Shown here one piece after another: positions 24,086 through 32,342 of a DNA stretch of 43,353 nucleotides. A program made the position numbers and the translations under genes. Below the pieces are notes generated by a model. That model did no database searches and was not told the DNA's origin. It saw only the letters and a program-made list of their open reading frames with translations. Numbering within the stretch: position 1 is the first letter of the stretch; each line of letters opens with the position of its first letter. Origin of the DNA: Chitinophagales bacterium (GTDB taxonomy: Bacteria > Bacteroidota > Bacteroidia > Chitinophagales > UBA2359); assembly GCA_020636475.1 (NCBI GenBank), contig JACJXU010000014.1, positions 1-43,353 of the forward strand. Reading direction: 5' to 3'.

Positions 24086-25537
24086 TTGATACCAAAGCAG
24101 TATTATCACTATCATATTTTTCGGGAGGCACTTTCCCAAAAACAGATTTCTTGTACCAAAATGGTACAGCATTTTTTGCAACGCATCGAAAAAAACAAGG
24201 ATTTAAACGCTTTTGTAGAAGTTTTTGCTAACGAAGCACTCGCCAAAGCACAAAAAATTGATGCGGAAATTGATGCCGGAATGCCACTTCAAGCTTTAAC
24301 GGGTATGGTGTTGGGCATCAAAGATGTGATTGCTTACCAGCAACATCGTTTGGGTGCAGCTTCCAAAATGTTGGAAAACTTTACGTCTTTATATACCGCT
24401 ACGGCTTTGCAGCGACTGCTTGATGCAGGTGCTATTGTTATTGGTCGCCTTAATTGCGATGAATTTGCAATGGGTTCTACCAACGAACATTCGGTGTATG
24501 GCGCGGTAAAAAATGCCTTAGACAATACCAAAGTGGCAGGTGGTTCTTCGGGCGGTTCGGCGGTAGCGGTACAGGCAAATCTTTGTCACGTAGCTTTGGG
24601 CTCGGATACAGGCGGATCCGTACGACAACCTGCTTCGTTTTGCGGAATTGTTGGCTGCAAGCCTACTTATGGGCGTATTTCGCGACACGGTTTGGTGGCG
24701 TATGCTTCGTCATTCGACCAAATTGGCACGCTAAGTCACAATATACGCGATGCGGCAGTGGTTTTGGAAACGATGATGGGTTCTGATGATTTTGACGCTA
24801 CGGCGAGTTCGCAAGAGGTAAGCAATTTTTCTACAAAATTACCGCAACAAAACTCTGGAAAACGCTTGGCTTATTGTCCGCAAATGCTGGAAAATAAAGG
24901 GCTTAATAAAAATATTCGGCAACAGTTTTACACCTTACTTGATACTTTAGAAAAGCAAGGATTTGCGATAAAAAAAGTAAATTTTCCCGAATTTGATTAT
25001 TTAGTGCCCACTTATTATGTATTGACGGCTGCCGAAGCTTCGTCTAATTTGGGCAGATATACGGGATTGTTGTACGGCTATCGCAGCAAGAATGGAGACA
25101 CTTTAGATGAAATTTATCGGAATAGCCGCAGTGAAGGATTTGGAAAAGAAGTAAAAAGACGTATTTTATTAGGTACTTTCGTGCTTTCGGCAGGCTACTA
25201 TGATGCTTATTTTAACAAAGCACAGCAAATACGCCAAAGAATTGCGCAGCGCACCCAAGAAATACTGTCGGAGAACGATTTTTTATTGATGCCCACTACG
25301 CCCGATGCGGCATTTAATTTGGGAGAATTGCCTTCGCAATCGCCGGTAGAGATGTACTTGGCAGATATTTTTACGGTACAAGCCAACTTGGCGGGTGTTC
25401 CGGCAATTTCGATACCTGCTTTTCACAATGAAGAAAATAAACTTCCGGTGGGGTTGCAAGTTTTGAGTGAGCCTTTTTCGGAGGAAAAATTGTTACAGTT
25501 TGGGCATTTTTTGATGGAAGAAAGTAGAAGGGTTTAG
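24086..25537 (+). CDS. gatA: Aspartyl/glutamyl-tRNA(Asn/Gln) amidotransferase subunit A
   Basis: A 483-residue amidase-signature enzyme that releases ammonia from glutamine for the transamidation of mischarged Glu-tRNA(Gln)/Asp-tRNA(Asn). The catalytic Lys79 is in LGIKDVI, cis-Ser154 in AGGSSGGSAV and nucleophile Ser178 in DTGGSVRQPA. These are the same numbers as in the structurally studied S. aureus GatA, which supports the TTG start at 24086. FCGIVGCKPTYGRISRHG and SSFDQIGTLS are also typical. gatB and gatC are not adjacent, which is normal in this phylum. Confidence 0.96.
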   Translation: MIPKQYYHYHIFREALSQKQISCTKMVQHFLQRIEKNKDLNAFVEVFANEALAKAQKIDAEIDAGMPLQALTGMVLGIKDVIAYQQHRLGAASKMLENFTSLYTATALQRLLDAGAIVIGRLNCDEFAMGSTNEHSVYGAVKNALDNTKVAGGSSGGSAVAVQANLCHVALGSDTGGSVRQPASFCGIVGCKPTYGRISRHGLVAYASSFDQIGTLSHNIRDAAVVLETMMGSDDFDATASSQEVSNFSTKLPQQNSGKRLAYCPQMLENKGLNKNIRQQFYTLLDTLEKQGFAIKKVNFPEFDYLVPTYYVLTAAEASSNLGRYTGLLYGYRSKNGDTLDEIYRNSRSEGFGKEVKRRILLGTFVLSAGYYDAYFNKAQQIRQRIAQRTQEILSENDFLLMPTTPDAAFNLGELPSQSPVEMYLADIFTVQANLAGVPAISIPAFHNEENKLPVGLQVLSEPFSEEKLLQFGHFLMEESRRV

Positions 25538-25555
25538 CCGTATTTTATATTTCAA

Positions 25556-25604
25556 AAACAAAAAAGGCTCGGTAAGAAATTTCCTTACCGAGCCTTTTTA
25601 TTTT
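25556..25604. terminator. Strong bidirectional terminator between gatA and the cytochrome peroxidase gene
   Basis: AAAAAGGCTCGGTAAG (25561-25576) pairs with CTTACCGAGCCTTTTT from 25584 around a 7-base loop. The stem has A-rich and T-rich flanks on both sides, so it can end both convergent transcripts. Confidence 0.95.
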
Positions 25605-25625
25605 ATGGTTTTAGAAACTATTTTT

Positions 25626-26966
25626 TTACTGACAACCTAAATCTTCTTTTGATGCAGGGTCGTTGTTGGGAAAACAAAGCCCGCTCGGTAACAATTCCGG
25701 TTCATAACGGTGAAGTTGTGGATCGTGCAAGCTGTGCAACAAGAAAGCAGTGATGGCATCTATTTCGGTTTCGGTCAAGCCTAGTGGTTTGAAATCCGCT
25801 GCCAACTGACTTTGGGGTACGTTGGCATTTTCCGGCACACCGGCGTTTTTGTATGCCACTACATCTCTTACGGCTCTGAAGCTACTTCCGTGACCAAAAA
25901 ACGGCGAATCTTTTAGATTATATAGCTGTGGCACTTTAAATTTGTACATATCATACGCATTTTGGGTAAAACCTCCGCGACCTAAATGTTCCGGTTGGTT
26001 TTCATTGATGTTGTAGGTGCTTTCCCCACCAAGGTCATTCATACCATAAGCATAAAAGCCCATAGAGTTGAGGGCAGGACCGTTGTGACAGTTGGCGCAG
26101 CCTGCTTTGGTAAAAAACAGTATTGCTCCTTCTTTTTCTTGCATATTCATGGCTAAATCGTTGCCGCGCAACCAATCTTGAAAAGGTGCTCTATTTGCCA
26201 AAAGTGTACGCTCATAAGCAGCAATAGCCAGTCCGGCATTTCTTAAAGTGTAGCGTTGCTCTTCGGGAATATTGGGGAATGCTTTATCAAACATCCATTT
26301 ATAGGCGGTATGAAAAACAAAACTTGTATCAATATCCATTCTGTGTACACCCAATCCGGCAATAGCTTGTGTTTCGAGTCCATCAAAGCCCAAATTATTT
26401 TTTTCTTTTGGTGTACCTTGTGTCCAAGCGTATTCTGTGCCTACATTTAAGCTATTCGCACCAAACTGACCATTCCACAAAGTAATGCGCTGATACGCAG
26501 AATTTAAGGTGGACGGAGAACGAATAGGTTGTGTGTCTATGTCGGGTAGATTGTAGGCGGGATCATTAATGCGATGCTCGCCATTCGTGCCAAAACCGCT
26601 ACCGCCATCGCCAATTCCTTGTACTCTACACGCCTGAAATCCGGCGGAAGCAAAGTGACAACTGGAACAAGAGTAGGTTTGTAAACCGATAGTATTTTTA
26701 GGATGAAGTGCTATGGCTGTTTCGTGATACAGATTTTGCCCTAATTCAACCTTTGCCGCAGAAATAGGATTATTGTCATCTTGCGGAATCGCCGAAAAAT
26801 TATCGCTTTCCGGTAAAATATAGTAATCAATTCCTTTTCCATTAGATGCGGTGATAAGTGCCTGTACTAAGTCGTCATCTAAGTTTTGATGATTTGTGTG
26901 TAAATCGTCTTTACAAGAACTAACAAACAATACAAACACAAATCCTAAAAAGTAAAACTTTTTCAT
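25626..26966 (-). CDS. Di-haem cytochrome c peroxidase, lipoprotein
   Basis: A 446-residue member of the CcpA/MauG family. It has a lipoprotein signal FVSSCKDDL (lipidated Cys18) and two c-type haem sites, C100-S-S-C103-H104 and C290-A-N-C293-H294. Other family blocks are PISAAKVELGQNLYHE, TQPIRSPSTLNSAYQRITLW, LAIAAYERTLLA and FKVPQLYNLKDSPFFGHG. It reduces hydrogen peroxide using electrons from a periplasmic cytochrome, or carries out a related oxidation. Lipidation suggests attachment to an envelope membrane facing the periplasm. It is a single gene convergent with gatA, without obvious partner genes. Confidence 0.93.
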   Translation of the reverse strand: MKKFYFLGFVFVLFVSSCKDDLHTNHQNLDDDLVQALITASNGKGIDYYILPESDNFSAIPQDDNNPISAAKVELGQNLYHETAIALHPKNTIGLQTYSCSSCHFASAGFQACRVQGIGDGGSGFGTNGEHRINDPAYNLPDIDTQPIRSPSTLNSAYQRITLWNGQFGANSLNVGTEYAWTQGTPKEKNNLGFDGLETQAIAGLGVHRMDIDTSFVFHTAYKWMFDKAFPNIPEEQRYTLRNAGLAIAAYERTLLANRAPFQDWLRGNDLAMNMQEKEGAILFFTKAGCANCHNGPALNSMGFYAYGMNDLGGESTYNINENQPEHLGRGGFTQNAYDMYKFKVPQLYNLKDSPFFGHGSSFRAVRDVVAYKNAGVPENANVPQSQLAADFKPLGLTETEIDAITAFLLHSLHDPQLHRYEPELLPSGLCFPNNDPASKEDLGCQ

Positions 26967-27048
26967 TTTTTTATCAATTTTATATTAGAACATGCTTCCA
27001 TTATAGCAAAAATTACGCCATAAAATGTTAAAATTAAACCATTAATAG

Positions 27049-27684
27049 TTAAAACAGTAACACATAAGTTATTACAAACAACTTATTTTTTTTAAACGCT
27101 ACAAAAACATCATATTTATCATCCACACGCATTTTCAAATAGCCTTTGTTGTTTTTTTGTGTAAAAGAATTTATACAAAACTGTTCTTTAAAATCTACAT
27201 AAGCTCCGCCAAAATACTTAAATACAGCTTCCTTTGCTGACCAAAAGATACAAGCATTTTCCACCAGGTTGTTGTTTTGCAACAATAAATTATATTCAGT
27301 AGGGTTTAAAAATCTAGGGTGCAAATGTAGGGCTTTTTCGGCAATTTTTTCAAGATCTATACTAATATTTTTAGCCTCGTGATAAAAAGCGGCTACATAT
27401 TTTTCGCTGTGACTTAACGATATATGCGCATCGCTAATACGCAACAAAGGCTTATTTTTATCATTGTGATAAATATTTTCTTTCGGATTTTGGCTCAAGT
27501 GTTTTGCCATTAGCTGGCTTGCCAGCATTTGCTGGTGGCGCAAAGGGTGCGATGCGCGCTGTTGGATATATTGCCAAATTGCTGTGTCATTTACTTGCTT
27601 GAGCAAGGCTTCGGTGGTTTCAGTAAGCTGCCACAAAGCTATTTTTCCGCCATTGGCAAAATGTATAATTTTTTGTAGTGGCAT
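27049..27684 (-). CDS. 4'-phosphopantetheinyl transferase (Sfp/AcpT type)
   Basis: A 211-residue Sfp-superfamily enzyme that transfers phosphopantetheine from CoA to carrier proteins. Motifs are ISLSHSEKYVAAFYH (about 84-98), the metal-binding NISIDLEKIAEK (Asp and Glu) and FWSAKEAVFKYFGG. The longer size and N-terminal half place it in the two-lobed Sfp/EntD-like type rather than the short AcpS. It follows the small lipoprotein gene by 5 bases and ends the gpsA transcript. No polyketide or peptide synthetase gene is in the window, so the target carrier is unknown. Confidence 0.9.
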   Translation of the reverse strand: MPLQKIIHFANGGKIALWQLTETTEALLKQVNDTAIWQYIQQRASHPLRHQQMLASQLMAKHLSQNPKENIYHNDKNKPLLRISDAHISLSHSEKYVAAFYHEAKNISIDLEKIAEKALHLHPRFLNPTEYNLLLQNNNLVENACIFWSAKEAVFKYFGGAYVDFKEQFCINSFTQKNNKGYLKMRVDDKYDVFVAFKKNKLFVITYVLLF

Positions 27685-27689
27685 CGCTT

Positions 27690-28076
27690 TTACTTAGATG
27701 CAGCAGCCAAACATTCCTGATTCCACTTGCTTTGGTCTTCGTAGGCTTCTTTAAAGTAAATGGGGTCGTAGTAATACTGAATTTTGGATAAAAAACATTC
27801 GCAAAACTTTGCGGCATCTACATTGTCCAATTTTTGTAACATTTCTGCACAATAGTTCAAGTGAAACTCCATCGTTTCTTTTTTCCAGCCTTCGGGATTT
27901 ACTACGGTAATGCCTTTTTCGGCAAGCGGAATATTGGGATACTTCGGATTCGTGCTCGGTTCTGCTGATGTATTTTCAACAGGTTTTTGAGCAGTTTTTT
28001 CTTCCGTATTTTGTGGATTTGTACAAGCGAGCACAAACAATATACTTACAATAAAAAGGAGTTTTGGTGTTTTCAT
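27690..28076 (-). CDS. Small hypothetical lipoprotein
   Basis: About 128 residues from ATG 28076, which starts MKTPKLLFIVSILFVLACTN, a signal with lipobox LFVLACTN. An upstream ATG at 28133 would add a charged 19-residue extension and overlap gpsA, so I do not use it. After the lipobox comes a low-complexity Thr/Pro/Glu linker, then a globular part with NYCAEMLQKLDNVDAAKFCE and CECFLSKIQYYYD. That Cys-x-Cys helix pattern is common in small Bacteroidota proteins of unknown function. It is between gpsA and the phosphopantetheinyl transferase. Confidence 0.75.
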   Translation of the reverse strand: MKTPKLLFIVSILFVLACTNPQNTEEKTAQKPVENTSAEPSTNPKYPNIPLAEKGITVVNPEGWKKETMEFHLNYCAEMLQKLDNVDAAKFCECFLSKIQYYYDPIYFKEAYEDQSKWNQECLAAASK

Positions 28077-28125
28077 GGATTTATTTTTTCCTAAAAATCG
28101 CTCCAATTTACATTTTTTAGAACTT

Positions 28126-29172
28126 TTATTCAAAAATACTCACAAAATCGGCATCTGCGCTATGCTTGTGCAGCAAAAGTTCGCCAATGGAGTCTTTTAT
28201 AGGTTTTTCTTCGTATAAAATGGCGTGCATGGCATTGATAATAGGCGTTTCACATTTGTAAAAATTACTCAAACAATACGCAATTTTGGTAGTGCGAATA
28301 CCTTCTGCTACTTCATCTAAATTGCTTAGAATATCCTTGAGCGAATTGCCTAATGCCAATTGATAACCTACATTAAAGTTTCGGCTTTTGGTACTGGCGC
28401 AAGTAGCGATAAGGTCGCCAATGCCGGCAATGCCGTAAAACGCTTCGGTATGCGCGCCCAAGGCTCTGCCCAAACGCACCATTTCGCCCAAACTGCGGCT
28501 CAACAACATAGCGCGGGTGTTTTCGCCGAGTTCCAAACCATAGATAATGCCCGAAGCAATGGCAAATATGTTTTTTAATACGCCCGCAAGTTCTACACCT
28601 ATTACATCGTAACTGCTATATACTCTAAAATTTGCGCTATGCAAACTGCTACGCCCCAAATTTATAACTTCGTCGAAGTAGCTGCTTACAACCGTAGCGG
28701 CAGGAAAACCCTGTGCCAGTTCAAGTGCCAAGTTGGGTCCCGACAAGGCTCCGGTGCGAATAATTACACTTTCTTCTTGAATTACTTCCGTCATTGTGCG
28801 GATTTGCTGGCGCGAAAGAAGTTGCATTTCGGCTAGGGTTTTTCCTTCGGGAAGCAATACGTTCAAGCCTTTGGTGCCGTGTATGATAATATGTGCGGGA
28901 TTGAGATGTGGCGAAAGTGTTTTCATCATACTGCTGAAATTGCCCGAATCTACCATAGCGTAGATAAGTGTAGTATTTTCGGCTAATTGCTTTATATCTG
29001 TTGTGGCAATGACATTATCTTCTATATTTTGTTTTTTATTAAATCTTTTTACATTTATTTCTTCCGCTTGCTCGGCGCGGCGCACATATTGTAGTACGTC
29101 ATTGTTTTTTGCCAGCAAATTGGCAATGGCTGTTCCAAAACTTCCGGCTCCTATTACACCTACTTTTTCCAT
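28126..29172 (-). CDS. gpsA: NAD(P)H-dependent glycerol-3-phosphate dehydrogenase
   Basis: A 348-residue enzyme converting dihydroxyacetone phosphate to sn-glycerol 3-phosphate for phospholipid synthesis. It has the Rossmann motif VGVIGAGSFGTAIANLLAKN, HIIIHGTKGLNV, the GALSGPNLALELAQGFPAA block, and ELAGVLKNIFAIASGI with the catalytic lysine. GIAGIGDLIATCAS and STKSRNFNVGYQLALGN are also conserved. The upstream neighbour on the same strand (14 bases) is a glycerolipid acyltransferase that would use its product, so the pair is functionally consistent. Confidence 0.97.
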   Translation of the reverse strand: MEKVGVIGAGSFGTAIANLLAKNNDVLQYVRRAEQAEEINVKRFNKKQNIEDNVIATTDIKQLAENTTLIYAMVDSGNFSSMMKTLSPHLNPAHIIIHGTKGLNVLLPEGKTLAEMQLLSRQQIRTMTEVIQEESVIIRTGALSGPNLALELAQGFPAATVVSSYFDEVINLGRSSLHSANFRVYSSYDVIGVELAGVLKNIFAIASGIIYGLELGENTRAMLLSRSLGEMVRLGRALGAHTEAFYGIAGIGDLIATCASTKSRNFNVGYQLALGNSLKDILSNLDEVAEGIRTTKIAYCLSNFYKCETPIINAMHAILYEEKPIKDSIGELLLHKHSADADFVSIFE

Positions 29173-29186
29173 CGTTAAATTATTTT

Positions 29187-30890
29187 CTAAACAATTTCTT
29201 CTAATTTATATCCTTCCAAACGATTATGATAAAACAGTAACAAATTCATGTCGTCGGAGGTAATATCTCCTTCGGAGGTTTTGCGCAAAACTTTTTTATC
29301 ATGATACATTCCCACATGTTTTATACCGTCCTTAATTACCTCTTCAGGACTTTGCAAAATGCTCTCACTCATTTTCATTTTTCCATTTTCGTGCAATACT
29401 GTTATTTGCGCCAAAAGTCGCTCTATTACCTTGGCAAAATACGAATACGGAATAATTCTATCTTCTTCGGGCAAATGCAATAAGCCATAAAAATCGAGTG
29501 TGCGATGCTTTTTTCGCAATATTTCAAATGCGGCAAATGCTACCAAATGACTCGAAAGTACAATATTTTCGCTATAAAAACGCGCTAAAATATGCTGACT
29601 GAGCAGACGCGTATATTCATTGTCGCGCTGAACATCTTGCACAATACTGCCTTTGCTTTCATAATAGCGGGAAATATCAATTATTTTTCCTTCTGCATCA
29701 AGGCTGTTTCCTTCTGGGTCCAGGTCGTGTCCAAACAAATCCATTGGTTTGCCAAACGACAGCCACACTTTGGACTGCTGCGAAAACAATTTCCAAAAGA
29801 ACTTTAAACCGTAGCTAATGTTGGGAAAATAGTATTTGTCAATATAATAATGCTCCTTGCCTACACTTTTTAGGTGTTGGTGAATGAGCGTAGCCGCTTC
29901 CAATACAAAATGATAGGAAATTACCAATGGTACTACAAATATTTTTTGCGGATGATGCGGCTGCGGGTTCATAAAATTGAGGCGTTGGGCATCGAAAGCC
30001 GTTCCCAACAAGCCGAGTTTCAACTGAGTTTCCAACTGTCCTGAGCGCGAGCGCGTACCGCCGGGGAAAAACAAGGAGTGCGCTCCTTGCTGCAAAGTAA
30101 GCCGCGAGTACATTTTCAGGGTTTCCAAATAAATGGTGTTTTTCTTGCGGCGGTCTATTTTGTACGCACCTAATCGGTTCATAAAATGCGCCACGGGCTT
30201 GCTGTTGAACAGATTGAGACCCGCGCCATACAAAAGTGCCGGCAAGCCCAAGCAATGAATAGCCCAACCTACCAAAATGGAGTCCAAATTGCTGTGGTGT
30301 GTAGGTACTACAATTACGGTTCCTTTGGTACAAAGATTGCGTATTTCTGCCAAGTGTCCCCGCAAAAGTATGTTTTCGGTTATTAGCAAGTTTTTTCCAA
30401 ACAAACGCTGCCAATTGCGCTGACCGGCGGCATTGAGCAATCGGTTGAAAAAAATAGGTAAAAATTTTGCCGCAAAACGATAATATGGAATTTCAAAGTG
30501 TCCTACAATTTCCTGGGCGTAGCGATTTACGATATTGTCCAAATCATTGTAAATGTCATTTTCGGCAGCTTGCAGATTGGCTTTGTTTTGAGAGTAGTTG
30601 AGTAAGTTTTTTTTTATTTGCTTCCAAAAAGCCTTTTCATCAGGTGGGTCTATTTTCCAAGGCGACTCCTTAATGCGTCTGTCTTCGAGATACACCGCTT
30701 TGGCAATAGTATCTTCTAAGGCATCGATGGTTTTAGTTCTTTGAATAATTTGTGCTTTAGACTGGGCAACGTACTGCTGGATAAAATGTTTGTTATCGCG
30801 ACTTAGCTCATATATGGGCCACTGGCGAATGTCCGGTATCACCGGCTCGTACATAAATTTGGGCTGAAGGTTATCGTCTGATGTTGCCAT
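29187..30890 (-). CDS. PlsB/PlsC-type glycerolipid acyltransferase
   Basis: A 567-residue acyltransferase. The central domain has the acceptor motif THHSNLDSILVGW (HxxxxD), GAYKIDRRKKNTIYLETLKM and the FFPGGTRSRSGQL block, which corresponds to the FPEGTRSR motif of PlsB/PlsC. It is longer than PlsC (about 240 residues) and shorter than E. coli PlsB (about 807). It has N- and C-terminal helical extensions, a form I associate with PlsB-like proteins in Bacteroidota. It probably adds an acyl group to glycerol 3-phosphate or lysophosphatidate. Adjacency to gpsA supports glycerol 3-phosphate as substrate. It is the first gene of the run down to the phosphopantetheinyl transferase. Confidence 0.88.
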   Translation of the reverse strand: MATSDDNLQPKFMYEPVIPDIRQWPIYELSRDNKHFIQQYVAQSKAQIIQRTKTIDALEDTIAKAVYLEDRRIKESPWKIDPPDEKAFWKQIKKNLLNYSQNKANLQAAENDIYNDLDNIVNRYAQEIVGHFEIPYYRFAAKFLPIFFNRLLNAAGQRNWQRLFGKNLLITENILLRGHLAEIRNLCTKGTVIVVPTHHSNLDSILVGWAIHCLGLPALLYGAGLNLFNSKPVAHFMNRLGAYKIDRRKKNTIYLETLKMYSRLTLQQGAHSLFFPGGTRSRSGQLETQLKLGLLGTAFDAQRLNFMNPQPHHPQKIFVVPLVISYHFVLEAATLIHQHLKSVGKEHYYIDKYYFPNISYGLKFFWKLFSQQSKVWLSFGKPMDLFGHDLDPEGNSLDAEGKIIDISRYYESKGSIVQDVQRDNEYTRLLSQHILARFYSENIVLSSHLVAFAAFEILRKKHRTLDFYGLLHLPEEDRIIPYSYFAKVIERLLAQITVLHENGKMKMSESILQSPEEVIKDGIKHVGMYHDKKVLRKTSEGDITSDDMNLLLFYHNRLEGYKLEEIV

Positions 30891-30975
30891 ATATTTTTTT
30901 TGAAAAAAGAAGGCAATTTAGACTTTTTCTACCATATATTTACTATAGTGAAAAATAAAATAGCTGTACGCTGTA

Positions 30976-31470
30976 CTAATAAATGTTGCGATAATTTGTA
31001 GAAGAAGAAGTGGATTCTAAGGCAAAATCACCTTTTATGCGAATACATTTAAAGAAAAACTCATTCGCATTGATGATAATCAACTCTTGCGAATCGACGG
31101 ATGTATTATTCAAAAAAACGGAAAGATTTTCTCCTCTTATTTGTCGGTAGGTAATGAGTTGGTAAGGGTCTTGGTTGAGTTTCGAAAACAATTCTCCAAA
31201 CAATACCACACCTGATACGGCTTGTGTATTTTGTCGGTTGTAACTCAGCAAATCTACAAACTCGGCATTGCGCAATAAGTCCGACTGCATATTTTGGCGC
31301 ATAGCAGAAGAAAGCAATTCGTTACTAAACGCATCTGCCTCAAAATGCGTGACACTAAAACCGCTTTCACGCTGATATTTTTTCATGAACTCATCTACAT
31401 CGGTGCTTACGCCCGCCCACGACTGTACATAAGCCAGTACAAAAAACAAGGGGAGAAAAAGATGCTTCAT
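30976..31470 (-). CDS. Small secreted protein, possibly DUF4252-like
   Basis: About 164 residues from ATG 31470, whose product begins MKHLFLPLFFVLAYVQSWAG, a clean signal peptide. The ATG at 31518 lies upstream of a promoter-like TAAATTTG on the same strand (31498-31505) and would add a poor extension, so I prefer 31470. The mature chain is alpha/beta: DEFMKKYQRESGFSVTHFEA, FVDLLSYNRQNTQAVSGVVL, LFSKLNQDPYQLITYRQIRG, ELIIINANEFFFKCIRIKGD. Size and layout resemble DUF4252 proteins, but I am not certain of the family. Confidence 0.6.
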   Translation of the reverse strand: MKHLFLPLFFVLAYVQSWAGVSTDVDEFMKKYQRESGFSVTHFEADAFSNELLSSAMRQNMQSDLLRNAEFVDLLSYNRQNTQAVSGVVLFGELFSKLNQDPYQLITYRQIRGENLSVFLNNTSVDSQELIIINANEFFFKCIRIKGDFALESTSSSTNYRNIY

Positions 31471-31497
31471 AAGGTTACAATTTAACAGTTTTGTAAG

Positions 31498-31505
31498 CAA
31501 ATTTA
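31498..31505 (-). promoter_or_regulatory. -7 promoter element for the 30976-31470 gene
   Basis: Minus-strand TAAATTTG lies 28 bases before ATG 31470 and inside the longer open frame. It therefore supports the later start. A well-placed -33 TTG was not seen. Confidence 0.4.
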
Positions 31506-31600
31506 ACATTTTATTCAATAACGCGGAGAAAAATATATTTTTTTCGGTTAAATAACGGCAAAATTGGCTTATTTATGACACAATGTGTACTTTTTGTGCG

Positions 31601-32152
31601 TTATAAAGCATTGTTTATAATCAAAAACTGTGCTTTTAGTATTCCTGCTACACTCAGGCTATCGGTAATTTGTCCTTTCATTACCATCGCAAAAGCCTCA
31701 TCAAAAGGCAATTTCCACACGCTCAGTTGTTCGGTTTCTTCCGGCTCGCTCTCACCAAAACGCAAGTCCTGCGCCACATACACTATCCCAAATTCGTCCG
31801 TTACCGAGTTCGAGGTGTGAATATCCAACAAAGTTGTCCATTTGTTTGCCTCTATACCCGTTTCTTCTTTTAGTTCGCGCTTGGCAGTCTCCAAAGGTTC
31901 TGTATGTAGCGGGCAGCCGCCTTCGGGAATTTCCCAGCTATACGCATCCAGCGCGTAGCGATATTGCCCTACTAACCAAGTATTGTAGCTCTCATCTAAA
32001 GGAATAATGCCTATTGCCCAGTTTTTGAAGTGTACATTGCCATAAATTCCGGGCTTGCCCGCCGGATTTATAATCTTCGACTCTGTTACGCTTATCCAAG
32101 GATTTTCATAAATTTTTTTGGTTTGCAATGTTTTCCAAGGATTTTTATACAT
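31601..32152 (-). CDS. Nudix hydrolase (ADP-ribose pyrophosphatase-like)
   Basis: A 183-residue Nudix protein of the ADP-ribose pyrophosphatase/YffH type: YRYALDAYSWEIPEGGCPLH precedes the Nudix box GGCPLHTEPLETAKRELKEE and TGIEA. The catalytic RELKEETG core is intact. The first conserved glutamate of the box (G-x5-E) is replaced by Thr, with Glu at the next position. It probably splits ADP-ribose or another nucleotide diphosphate sugar into monophosphates. The divergent neighbour is mmsA. Confidence 0.88.
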   Translation of the reverse strand: MYKNPWKTLQTKKIYENPWISVTESKIINPAGKPGIYGNVHFKNWAIGIIPLDESYNTWLVGQYRYALDAYSWEIPEGGCPLHTEPLETAKRELKEETGIEANKWTTLLDIHTSNSVTDEFGIVYVAQDLRFGESEPEETEQLSVWKLPFDEAFAMVMKGQITDSLSVAGILKAQFLIINNAL

Positions 32153-32189
32153 AATTTTTGGTTTTAAAATTGTGCCATTTTCCAGATTT

Positions 32190-32197
32190 CAAAAATA
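32190..32197 (-). promoter_or_regulatory. Candidate -7 promoter element for the Nudix gene
   Basis: Minus-strand TATTTTTG is 38 bases before the ATG at 32152. It matches TAnnTTTG, but no -33 TTG was found. Confidence 0.3.
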
Positions 32198-32301
32198 GTT
32201 TATTTCGCCGTAAAAGAAGCTATAATGGCTACTTTTTGTTACTTTGACAAAGAAATTTCTTCTTCACTATCAATTAATTTATTCAATAAATAAATTTTTT
32301 C

Positions 32302-32309
32302 TAAATTTG
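32302..32309 (+). promoter_or_regulatory. -7 promoter element for the mmsA operon
   Basis: TAAATTTG followed by ACACC is a good Bacteroidota -7 match, 34 bases before the mmsA ATG at 32343. The usual -33 TTG is weak or absent, so activation is possible. Confidence 0.5.
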
Positions 32310-32342
32310 ACACCTTTGCTTTAACACTAAAAAACACAAAAT

